A DNA stretch of 64,000 nt from Heterobasidion occidentale (lineage: Eukaryota > Basidiomycota > Agaricomycetes > Russulales > Bondarzewiaceae), in the NCBI GenBank assembly GCA_039111635.1, contig JBCAQO010000008.1, forward strand, positions 1,178,001 to 1,242,000. Reading direction: 5' to 3'. The notes below the pieces were generated by a model. It ran no database searches, was not told the origin of the DNA, and saw only the letters and a list, made by a program, of their open reading frames with translations. The translations under genes were made by a program, and so were the position numbers. How positions within the stretch are numbered: position 1 is the first letter of the stretch; each line of letters begins with the position of its first letter. Shown piece after piece: positions 35,281 through 45,067 of the stretch.

Positions 35281-36214
35281 TCACTTCATCCTCTCCAGAA
35301 TCGGTGCCCAAGCCTCATCTCCGGGGTCGCATTTTCTCAGGTTATCGTAGTCGTACCAGGTGATGACGCTCGTCGAGTCGGCAACAACGCTGCCCTGAGC
35401 ATACGAGTACGCGGCAGCATGAAGGAGAAATTGAGTTCGTTCGAGCGGAGGTGACGATGAAGATCTGGGGGAGGGAGAAGAGGACACGAACGGCGCGGGC
35501 TTGTGTGCGATGAGCAGCTGGAAGAGTCCGCAGGGCAAGCACGTCAATGGCGGCAAGAGGTCAATATAGATAGATGCGCACCGTGTCAGGGAATCTGACG
35601 GGACGGCGAAACTTGACATCAATTGACTTCAGAATGAAGGAGACGCCTTGGGCAGAAAGCATCTTCTGCGCCTTGTCTGATCCCCCCAGTACGTTTCCAA
35701 TCGCACTTATCCATTGCGTGCGACCAGACTCAAAGAAACGGACTGCGCGATGGAAGCCTTCAGATATCCGAAGTACAGAGTAAAGCATTCATGCACACCG
35801 TATCGGACATTGTTCACATGTCTGGGCCCATGAGCCCATCGCACCAGGATATACAGCGGACTAAGACTCACTGAAATGCATCGTGGTCTCCCCATACGAT
35901 GGGCTGTTCCCAAAAGCTATCGGGGTCAAACCCCTGCGCTGTTAGCTTTGCGCGTCCTTGAACTGCTGCAGACACAGGTTCTGAAGGAATTTCATCAGGA
36001 TGGGAAGGACCTTTGCTTCCCAAAGGAATATGATACGGAGAAGAAGGGTCACGAAAGGCTTGCTGCAAAGTCTTATTCGAGCGATACAGTCAATCAAGCC
36101 GTCCGGGAGATATTGCCCTTTAACACAGACCTTTATAGAGCTTGAGTTTCTATGTGGTGTTGCTTTCAACAGCGACCAGCGAGATAGGAATGGGGATAAC
36201 GGGGTCCTCAGCAT
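35281..36214 (-). CDS. hot-dog fold thioesterase (4HBT-like superfamily)
   Basis: Predicted acyl-CoA thioesterase-like protein. ATG 36214 opens 'MLRTPLSPFLSRWSLLKATPHRNSSSIK', basic and Ser-rich and suggestive of a mitochondrial targeting peptide. After an intron comes 'QAFRDPSSPYHIPLG', then 'WEQPIVWGDHDAFQ' joined across an intron to 'HVNNVRYVRFFESGR'. The D-x-(F/M)-x-HVNN-x-x-Y arrangement is the hallmark of the 4HBT hot-dog thioesterases. Later exons give 'FILKSIDVKFRRPVRFPDTV' and a C-terminal strand region 'VVADSTSVITWYDYDNLRKC', ending at 35281. The length fits fungal thioesterase-like proteins. The gene is divergent from dihydroorotate dehydrogenase, with about 136 bases between starts. 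The true substrate is unknown. Confidence 0.82.
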
Positions 36215-36350
36215 GTCTAAATCAGTAGCTGTTGATGTGGTGGAGTGCAAGGAAGTCGACAATGACAAGGTCGCCCGGCTTCTACGGCCCGACTGCGACA
36301 CGGCTTGATTTGGAAGTGCGTCGGTGGGCTCAACGTCGACAAAGTCGCTC

Positions 36351-38106
36351 ATGGCGACCCTCCGCTTTGCTTCAAGGCGCCTCGTCCCTCTCCGACACCG
36401 CGCACTCTCCACATCCGCCCTTCCCAGTCCAACCGCTTCAGGTCCGGGGCCTTCGCCGCCGTTGTCGCCGTATCCACCGGCCTCTTCGCTGTTTACTACT
36501 TCGACTCGCGCTCGGCCCTCCACCGTTATGTCCTGACTCCTGCGCTGCGCTACGCCCTGGATGCGGAGACGGGCCACCGGCTAGCTGTGCGTGTTCTTGG
36601 AACTAGCCTCGGTCCGAGAGACCAAGGCTCAGACGACGAGCGGTTGAAGGTAGAGGTGAGTGTGCACGTAAAACGTGTAGGTGCAGGTAACTGAACCAGT
36701 GGTCAAGCTATGGGGGATGGAGTTGTCAAACCCTGTCGGCATCGCTGCAGGATTCGACAAGGACGGTGAAGCGATCGATGGTACGTCCTTCTCAGCCTCA
36801 CAACTTGCTAGGGGTGACCTTGCCGTGCAGGCCTGTTCGGTCTCGGCTTCAGCTGGGTAGAAGTCGGCAGCATCACTCCAAAACCACAGGTAATTCCCTC
36901 TACATCCTACTACGCTCACTCTTACACTCTCTCGCCAGCCAGGAAACCCTCGTCCACGCGTATTCCACCTTCCCGAGGACTCGGCCCTTATAAACCGCTA
37001 CGGCTTCCCCTCGCAAGGGCACGCGTCGGTCCTCGCGCGCCTCCGCGCCCGCATCCCTGCCTTCTCGTCCTCCAATCCGGAGGAATCCCCGGCATCTCTG
37101 CACCCAGACAAAATCCTCGCCGTCAATCTCGGCAAGAACAAAGCCAGCGCGGTCGATTCGCCAGACGACTTTGTCGCAGGCGTGCACACGTTCGCCCCTA
37201 CGCCGACGTGCTCGTCGTCAACGTCTCCAGTCCAAACACGCCCGGGCTCCGGTCGGTATCACATCCTCCGACCTTGCGTGCGTTGCGTTAATGACTGACG
37301 ACACGCAGAGGATTGCAGCAGCGTGACCTCCTGGAAGGCCTGCTCAAGAACGTCACGCAGGCTCGCGACGAAGCGTCCAAGAGGCGCGCGCGCAAACCCA
37401 AAATCGTGCTCAAGATCGCGCCAGACCTCAGCAGCTCCGAAATAGAGGACGTTGCGGACGCCATACTCTTAACAGGCGGCATCGACGGAGTCATCGTAAG
37501 CAACACCACCATCCAACGCCCCGCGTCCCTCGTAAATCGTCAGTACCCCTCCCATACCCATACCCTCCCGCTCCTCCTCCCCAACTGCACACGCGCTGCT
37601 TGAACACCCACGCTCACGACGAAACCCTCATTTCTGCAGCCGCAAAGGTCGAGACCGGCGGCCTCTCCGGTGCCCCGCTGAAAGCGGCGTCTCTCGCCGC
37701 CGTACGGACCCTCCGCGCGCGGCTGCCATCTTCCATCCCTCTCATCGGATGTGGAGGCATCGCCTCCGGCGCCGACGCCCTCGAGTTCGCGCGCGCGGGG
37801 GCCTCCTTCGTCCAGGTCTACACCTCCTTCGGCTACGACGGCGCCGGCGCGCCGCGCCGCATTAAGGACGAGCTCGCCGCGCAGCTCAAGGCGGAGGGCA
37901 CCACCTGGTCCGCGGTCGTGCAAAAGGCCGTGGATGGGCTGAGTTTGAAGGAGGAGCAGGGTGGGAGCGGGGTCGGGTTGTTGATCAGGCAGGCAGAAGA
38001 GCTGAAGGGGTTGTTGGATAGGCTTGGAGAGAAGATGGCGCGTGCGGAGGTGGAGAATAGTGTCGATTTGAGTGCGGCGGTTTCAGCTCCGTCCGCGAAC
38101 CCATGA
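36351..38106 (+). CDS. dihydroorotate dehydrogenase (quinone), mitochondrial class 2
   Basis: Fourth step of pyrimidine synthesis: oxidises dihydroorotate to orotate with FMN and passes electrons to ubiquinone at the inner membrane. ATG 36351 opens a typical presequence ('[19 protein letters not shown]'). The membrane anchor ('[18 protein letters not shown]') lies in another frame, so there is a one-base break at about 36400-36445. Following blocks: '[20 protein letters not shown]', '[17 protein letters not shown]', '[17 protein letters not shown]', '[10 protein letters not shown]', FMN-site block '[13 protein letters not shown]', '[11 protein letters not shown]', 'DGVIVSNTT', '[10 protein letters not shown]', '[12 protein letters not shown]' and '[11 protein letters not shown]'. 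A second one-base break at 37195-37201 (a C run) precedes the FMN block. All class 2 landmarks are present and the enzyme is normally essential, so the breaks are probably sequence errors. An upstream in-frame ATG at 36305 is a less likely start. Confidence 0.9.
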
Positions 38107-38315
38107 AATAGACAGACGTCTTCGAGACATAGGGGATCTCACAGCGTTGCAGAGTCGATTGAATGCCCTTCTCTCGCTCTGTCAAAATCAGTGCTTGACC
38201 TACTACCGAATTTAAACAACGAAACCTCCTGAGAATCCGTATCTGGTCGTCGGCAATGACATGCGACTTTACAGAAGCCGCTTGAAGCACATACGCCCAC
38301 TCTGGAACGCTACCG

Positions 38316-39754
38316 TCATTTCATTTGGTTCAACTTGATCTTCGCCTCGTAATCCTCTCGTATTTTATACACTGCTCTAGCGTCCTGTAATGGTTTCGTC
38401 AGCCACGATAATGTGATAGTCAAATGTGGGCAGTTCGTGATCGTACCTGCAGAATGTCTAGGTCGACATCCACCACCCTCATTTCCTCATCTGGCCCTTC
38501 GATCCTCGTCACAACACCCTTGAATGGCATTGACACGCTCGAGTGGCCGAGAAACCCTTTCGCTTTGGGACCACCACAGCTATATAGCTTAGTGTGAACA
38601 ATGGCGTTCTACCGTATCTATATTGAGATTTCAAAAGACCTACTTGACGAAGACGACGCAGCACTCGTTCTCATAGCCCTATTGATCACCATGCTGTCGA
38701 GCCACGACATTTCTGCCGAGCCACTGTGTAGGTGATTAGAAGGAAAAAATCAATGGATCAACGCCTCAGGCAAGTCAAACACATCAGACTTACTCAGGAT
38801 CATGCTTCAGCCCAATTTCGCCGACGTCGTCGAGGACCCAGCATGTGGGTACGATCACGACCTCGACGCCCTGCAACATGAGAGCGCGGAAAGCTTCAGG
38901 CCACGCAAGGTCCCAGCCTGAATCATCACGCATAGCGGTAATTATATTTAATCTATCAAAAGTAGGGAGGGAGAGCAGACGGACAGATGAGGAGGCCTGC
39001 TTTGAACTTGTCGGCCTGGAAGATCTGGTGCTCCTCCGTCGAGCTTTTGAGATACTCCTGATCGTACGTCATGCACTTTGACGACTAGAGGCTGCGTCCA
39101 TCAACGACCTACCTTTTCTCTGTGGGAGAACATAAAGTCTCTCACTCGATGGACGACCCAGATGCTGTGCACTTACGGGTGCCTGCAGCCAGTCGCGTCA
39201 AGGTTACCGGACAGGAACTTGATCACAACAGAACATACCACAGATTCTTTTGCGGTACTCTCCTAGGATCTCCCCGTGTTTATCAATGTACCTCGCCCTG
39301 AACACATCCAGCCCACATCAGCCGACCCGCGGAAACGCCAGAATGAGGAATAAGCACGGACGTGTTGAACAGATGCTCGTCATTCTGCCTGCTCTTCTCG
39401 ACGATAGTCCCCGCGACGATATCGATCGCATGCTTCCGCGCCAGATCCTGCAACACCTCGACCCAGTGTCCTTCGTCGTACGCGAGGTGCAAGTGCTCCG
39501 CGATGATCCCTACAGGCACGAATTATACCAGATCAATTCAAGGACGAACAGCTTCGTCGAACGCGCTACGTACCGGTCAAGAAGTACTCGGGGAACACGA
39601 TGAGGTCGGCGCCTTGTGAAGCAGCCGAGGAAACAAACGGCTCCAAGCGGGCAAAGTTCGCGGTGACGGTCTCGTCAGAACTGATACCTTCAGGGTCTTG
39701 AGACGGAGGTACAGACGCGAATTGACATATCGCTATGCGGACTGGGCGCGGCAT
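38316..39754 (-). CDS. carbon-nitrogen hydrolase (nitrilase superfamily)
   Basis: Predicted amidase or nitrilase-like enzyme with the Glu-Lys-Cys triad. ATG 39754 gives 'RPVRIAICQFASVPPS', then 'ADLIVFPEYFLTG' (catalytic Glu in FPEY, ~39585), 'VEVLQDLARKHAIDIVAGTI', 'RYIDKHGEILGEYRKR' (Lys, ~39250) and 'KFKAGLLIC' joined across an intron to 'WDLAWPEAFRALMLQG' (Cys, ~38990/38920). Next come 'VVIVPTCWVL', 'SAEMSWLDSMVINRA' and the C-terminal 'KGFLGHSSVSMPF'. The segment after 'VINRA' continues in a shifted frame ('YENECCVVFV'), which implies one missing base at 38674-38680. The gene is convergent with dihydroorotate dehydrogenase (about 210 bases between stops). Whether it acts on nitriles, amides or carbamoyl compounds is unknown. 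Confidence 0.87.
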
Positions 39755-40535
39755 AGTGGGGTAGAGGACAATGATAGTCTGAAGTCACGAGCAAGGCTGA
39801 CTTGTTTGGCCGATGCGCACGACTCTTCTGTTTTCTCGCCCTCTCTTCCAACATTGTCGTGTTTTACCGGTGGTCGTCACTAGACCTGGATCCGTTTGCT
39901 TGACCCATATATATCGACATCTCCCTTGACTCTGGCAGATAGTCACTGTTCGATTTGTTTTATTGTTATTTTTTGTCCCTCTCCGTGCCTGGGAGCGATG
40001 CTTTGAGCTCTGGTTTAGTTGAAGCGGACTTTGATGCTGTCAAGCCTTGCATGTATGCGCCCATATGTGAACGGGCGCAATCAGGATACTTCCCAAGGTC
40101 AGCGCATCCATGCTACAATTACAATCCCCCTTTTGCACGGCGGCTGTTGGGCCAGCACGCCTGTTATGGGTGTATGCATGCTGCTGCCCTGTGTCCCTCA
40201 CATAGAGCATTAGGAATTGCTAACCACTTTGGAGTTGGCGATGCCCCAATCGCAAGGGAATTGTGCACCGCTTAGTGACCTCATCATCAAAGGAATGGCC
40301 AAAGCTATCCGCCGTGGATGAAATCCGATTTAGCCATGATGCATGTTCCTAAAATAGATCGCGGTCGGTGACGTCGAGCCTCGCGTTCTGTCTCGTGCAG
40401 TGCCATATCACGATTTCTGCTGATCATAGGTTCCTGTCAAATCCCTTATATTCCCCTCGCCAGCCCTCGCTCCATCGCATCCTTTGATCCCGCAGTCCCT
40501 CACCAGCCTTCCATCTCCCATCACTCGCATCCACC
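39755..40535. other. divergent intergenic region, nitrilase / glutamate decarboxylase
   Basis: Promoter space for both genes. A TATA-like run is at 39907-39914 (nitrilase side, about 155 bases upstream of its ATG). CTTATATTCCC at 40443-40453 is about 90 bases upstream of the decarboxylase ATG. Overlapping frames at 39955-40275 show no family features and are treated as chance. Confidence 0.55.
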
Positions 40536-42607
40536 ATGGGCTTCCTATCTACCGTCCCCTCTGACGAGCGTTCCAACGCCCACGAGGTCGGACACGATCA
40601 GTATATCTCCACGACCGTGTATGGGTCTGCTCTTGCTGCATGCGAATTCCCCCGCCTCGAGATGCGCGAGGAAGAGATGCCCGCAAGGACAGCTGCTCGG
40701 TTTGTCCACGACGAGCTCCTCATGGACGGAAGCCCGGCTCTGAACCTTGCGAGTTTTGTCACTACGTACATGGAAGACGAGGCTGAACGCCTCATGCTTG
40801 AAAATCTCGTCAGTGATCATGCAAATCTATGGAGGCCCTCGTTGACCTTGAATCTATTTTTTGGCCTCATGCGATTCTGACATCTTCTAAATTTAGTCCA
40901 AGAACTTTATCGACGTTGAGGAATACCCTGCTCTTGGGGAAATTGAAAGCCGCTGTGTGAATATGATCGCGAGGCTGTTCAACGCTCCCCTTGATACCCC
41001 AGAGGCAGAAGCTCTTGGTGTCAGCACCATAGGCTCCAGTGAGGCCATCATCCTGTCTGTCCTTGCAGCGAAACGACGCTGGCAAAGTGAGCTTCGCTTC
41101 TCTTTAGGTTAAAGCGATCACGTACTGACTATATCCCCGATCCGCAGATGCGCGTAAGGCGGCCGGTAAGCCTTACGATAAGCCCAACCTCGTCATGAAT
41201 TCCGCAGTCCAAGTCTGCTGGGAGAAAGCCGCGCGCTACCTCGAAGTGGAGGAACGGTACCTGTACTGCACCTCGGAGCGCTACGTGATTGATCCCAAAG
41301 AGGCTGTTGACCTCGTGGACGAGAACACGATCATGGTCTGCGCTATCCTCGGCTCCACCTATACCGGCGAGTATGAGGATGTGCAGGGACTCAATGACCT
41401 GCTCCAGGCAAAGAATGAAAAAGAAGGATTGGATGTTCACATTCACGTAGACGCCGCAAGCGGTGGGTTCGTGGCCCCCTTCGTCAATCCGCAACTTTTG
41501 TGGGATTTCAGAGTGCCTCTCGTCTGTTCGATCAACGTCTCTGGCCACAAGTGTGAGTACCAGCTGGATCTGCTCCACATGCTTTGCTGATAATTTGATA
41601 ACCTCGTCCAGATGGGTATGTAAGCTCACTATGGCATACTGGATCGTCATCTAACTGTTCAATTCAGTCTTGCCTACGCCGGCGTCGGCTGGGCCCTTTG
41701 GCGATCCAAAGCCTTTTTGCCAGAGGAGATCCTGTTCACCGTCAACTATCTAGGTTCCCCTCAGGTCTCATTCACGCTCAACTTCTCGAAGTCGGCCGTT
41801 CAGGTCATCGGGCAGTACTACCAACTACTTCGCCTCGGTTTGTTTCATTTTCCCTCGTCCACATGATGCCTGAAATTTATTTTCCATAGGCAAGTCTGGA
41901 TATCGTGCTATAATGACTAACCTAACCCAAACCGCGGACTACCTTGCCGAATCTGTGGTGAAGTTTGCTGGGGGGAACAAATTTGTGCTGATGAGCAAGA
42001 CAGGCGGAGAGGGTTTGCCCCTTGTTGCCTGGCGCTTGAAGAACCAGGAACATTATGACGGTATGTCCATTTGCTCCTATAATTTTGTCGACATCTTCTT
42101 ATAACTGTATACATCCAGAGTTCAGCATCGCTCGCCAACTGCGAGCCAGGGGTTGGATAGTTCCTGGTAGGACAGAAATTTGACAAGTGCGCAGCTTTCG
42201 CTGAAAGATAGTACAGCATACACCATGGCGCCACACTCGGACAAGCTCAAACTCCTGCGCGTCGTCGTCAGGGAGGACTTCAGCAGATCTCGCTGCGAGA
42301 CATTTATCCGCGACCTCACCGCCGTGCGTCTACTCCTTCTTTACCTTGGAAGCCTGGGCCGACTAACGTATCATCGGAATTCACAGGCTGTCAAGTTTTT
42401 GGATAATGCACCGAAGGAGGTCGTGGAGCATCTCGCCCAAACGAAATTGCCACAGTCCCACACGGCCGCGAACAAGTCGCACAAGTGCGTATTCTGCCAT
42501 TTTTCTCTTTGTCGTCGATCAGTTTCTCTTACCATTTATAAAGGCATCACCATCACGAGAAGCATTCGCTGGCCGGCCAACACGATAAAACGCATGGAGT
42601 GTGCTAG
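40536..42607 (+). CDS. GAD1: glutamate decarboxylase
   Basis: Pyridoxal-phosphate enzyme converting glutamate to GABA and CO2, the entry to the GABA shunt in the cytosol. ATG 40536 gives '[17 protein letters not shown]', '[19 protein letters not shown]', '[18 protein letters not shown]', '[20 protein letters not shown]', '[17 protein letters not shown]', '[15 protein letters not shown]', '[15 protein letters not shown]' and the cofactor-lysine block '[17 protein letters not shown]' (Lys near 41550, the exon joint falling directly after it). Then '[19 protein letters not shown]' and '[14 protein letters not shown]'. No frame break was found across about ten introns. The tail is His-rich ('[19 protein letters not shown]') and lacks an obvious plant-type calmodulin-binding helix. 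It is convergent with the F-box gene (150 bases between stops). Confidence 0.94.
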
Positions 42608-42757
42608 AGATGCAGCACAGGCACGAGAGAGTACGAAAATGAAGTGAACGATGTCAAGTGTAAGATACATATATGCTCTGTACTTCCTTCATTATGAAGC
42701 ATGCGTGATGGGGTCATGATTCGACCAGACAGATAGTTTGCCTAGGAAAGCCTCCAT

Positions 42758-44473
42758 CTACATTCGGTCCTCTACAAACCAGCCATACTGCACGTTGTCT
42801 TCGTTCTCCTCGTCATCGCCTGTGCTCGCCTCGTCCCATTCTAACAACGCAAAGTGATGCTTCATCGACTCAATATAAGGTTCCGTGATCTTGCAGGATT
42901 GGAGCGACAACGTCAATGGATGGCTGATACCTTTGAGACCTGCACACAGTGCGCCGCCGAGCGGCGATTCCTGACCATTCTGGATAAAGGTGCCATTCTC
43001 TATCTTTAGATACTGAAGTCGAGGATAAGGATATGTTGGGGCTAGCGTTGCCAACGCACCTGCAAAGCTATCCGGCAAGCGATCCGATACCACCAACGCT
43101 GTAACATTCTTCGACTGCTGTATGAGAGGGTACCATTCTGTTTCTGTGGGGAGGAAACTCGCGGATAGGTAGCACGAGCGCAATTCATGAAGTGGCAGCA
43201 TGTCGCTCAATGCCCGGAAGAAAGTATGTGCTATCCTGCGACCAAACGGGTAAGACCGGCAGATGATCAGCATCTCCAAACTCCCAGGTGTCTCGGGCGC
43301 TGACTCCTCGTCAAAATGCCTGGATGGCGAGTCTACGGGCGAGGTAATGAGCGTAACGCCGGGTACTATACATCGCGTGCCGCTGCCGTCCTTAAATAGT
43401 AGAGAAGCGACCCTGTTTTCTCCAGTCAGGTTCCCAACATAAAGTCGCAGAAATTGGGTAGCAGCGGCAACAGCGGTGTTAGCCATCACTTCGTGGCTCC
43501 AGTGCATAGGGAAAGAGGTTATATGAAGTCCTGACTGGAGTTTGAAACGAGTGTCAGAGGGGAGAACAAGGTGAGACACCAGTGTGCTGCAAAATGTGAT
43601 GGGCGCCTCGAGGTGCAGTAACTTCAGGCGAGGTAAGAGTACGGTGGCATGACTGGTAGGGTGGGAGTTCAAGCTGCCATCGGCAGAAACCCATCGCTGT
43701 GTCAACGAGATGTGCAGATCATGCAGACAAGGCAACCCCCTGAGGGTGTTGAGGAGTCCTGACATGATATTACTTCCATCAACGGTACAGATTTTGAGTA
43801 ATGCCAGATGTCTGAGCTCGCATTGAAATAACGGTGACGAAAAATCCACGAGGCAGTGATTTAAGGAGAGCGACCGCAAACGTGGAGTGATACCCAAAAA
43901 GAGATCCGAGGGAATATTGTAAGGGAACCGAAAGTAGCCCAATTGGAGCGTTTGTAGAACCGGAGCGGGCTTCGACGTCAAGAGAGAGTGGTACCACTGC
44001 AAATCACGGGGGCTGCCAGTATCGAACTCACGGGAGCCGCCAGTATCGAGCTTCAGCGTTGCAGTGTGATCGATGTGTGGCAACAATGCATCCAGAGTAC
44101 CATCTATTATCGGAAAGGTTTCATCGATGTCAATAGTGAGTTCTGTGTCCTTCGCTCGGTAAACTAGTTCCTGTATACCGTCAAGGCGTCGGATAGACGT
44201 GACCTCAGACCAGAGGTGTGGGCAACAAAGGGCCACTTCTCTCCAAAGTCGGCAAACATGCGTAATTGTCAACCTAGACCAATCTTCATGTTTGCCGTGT
44301 CGGGTGTCCAATCGCAGGAAGAAGAAGGTGTGTATGAGAATCTCGTTTGGGAGCTGGGATATCGGAGCTACAGAATTTCGTTGACACCTGAGTACGGCTA
44401 GACGCTCCAATACGCGAGTTTCAGTATCGAGTAACTCACGCTGCGAGCAAAGGGGTTGGCTATCTATCTGCAT
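42758..44473 (-). CDS. F-box domain protein
   Basis: A single uninterrupted frame of 571 codons, unusual here because nearly all neighbours have many introns. The N-terminal 50-100 residues hold the F-box-like block 'ISQLPNEILIHTFFFLR', then 'HVCRLWREVALCCPHLWSEV', the pattern of the large Agaricomycete F-box families. The rest is leucine-rich without a clean repeat. The C-terminus is acidic ('GDDEENEDNVQ'). F-box proteins recruit substrates to SCF ubiquitin ligases; the substrate is unknown. The frame is intact. Confidence 0.88.
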   Translation of the reverse strand: MQIDSQPLCSQRELLDTETRVLERLAVLRCQRNSVAPISQLPNEILIHTFFFLRLDTRHGKHEDWSRLTITHVCRLWREVALCCPHLWSEVTSIRRLDGIQELVYRAKDTELTIDIDETFPIIDGTLDALLPHIDHTATLKLDTGGSREFDTGSPRDLQWYHSLLTSKPAPVLQTLQLGYFRFPYNIPSDLFLGITPRLRSLSLNHCLVDFSSPLFQCELRHLALLKICTVDGSNIMSGLLNTLRGLPCLHDLHISLTQRWVSADGSLNSHPTSHATVLLPRLKLLHLEAPITFCSTLVSHLVLPSDTRFKLQSGLHITSFPMHWSHEVMANTAVAAATQFLRLYVGNLTGENRVASLLFKDGSGTRCIVPGVTLITSPVDSPSRHFDEESAPETPGSLEMLIICRSYPFGRRIAHTFFRALSDMLPLHELRSCYLSASFLPTETEWYPLIQQSKNVTALVVSDRLPDSFAGALATLAPTYPYPRLQYLKIENGTFIQNGQESPLGGALCAGLKGISHPLTLSLQSCKITEPYIESMKHHFALLEWDEASTGDDEENEDNVQYGWFVEDRM

Positions 44474-45067
44474 GGTTATTGAGGGCTGAAAATTGAATGT
44501 ATGAGCTGTTGAATGAAGGCCCTCTTAGAGATGCTAAGAACTGACCTCGGACAGCCAAGAGAGATGGCAACACGAATGTATTCAATTTGTATGAGTAGAT
44601 GGAGATCACTGGAGATCAAACTCTGTGAAAGTGTGTGTGATGAGCCTGATTTAGTGTTTTATGCATATGCTGGTCAGTGGCTCAAGAAAGTGGTGGCAAA
44701 GATGAAACCAAGGTGACGCGGCGGAGCCTTTTTAATAGCCAAGCCTACTAATGCAGAGCTATGGCCATCTGCATTCCTCGCGCCAACATGACTAGATATT
44801 CTACATACAACTGGGTCTCCAAAGAGCGCATCAAAATTCTATGATGTCTTTTTCGATGGGGATTGGGGAAATAAATGTAAAGGTGCTTGTACAGGTAGTA
44901 ACGTATGAGGGCGCGGGAGATTCGAATATGCAAGGACATCTGCGTGTGTTGAGGTATAGTAGATCATGGAGGGTGCACCGAAAGGTATGGCAGCGAAGAG
45001 GCGGGCGTGAGTTCGAGGAAAACAGCGCGGAAGTACGCGTTCACTGCTATGAAAAGTTCTGTGCGCT
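44474..45067. other. intergenic, no gene seen
   Basis: Lies between the 5' end of the F-box gene and the 3' end of the acyltransferase. Only frames under 70 codons. Confidence 0.5.

Noticed and set aside
36305..36350. ATG 36305 as the start of dihydroorotate dehydrogenase
   Set aside because: It is in frame with the anchor but gives an N-terminus unlike a targeting peptide, whereas ATG 36351 opens a typical presequence. A one-base break explains the mismatch better. A 44-base intron with a GTCCCT donor was also considered and judged unlikely.
39955..40275. Plus-strand frame upstream of glutamate decarboxylase
   Set aside because: Lies in the promoter region, has no family resemblance and no conserved composition.
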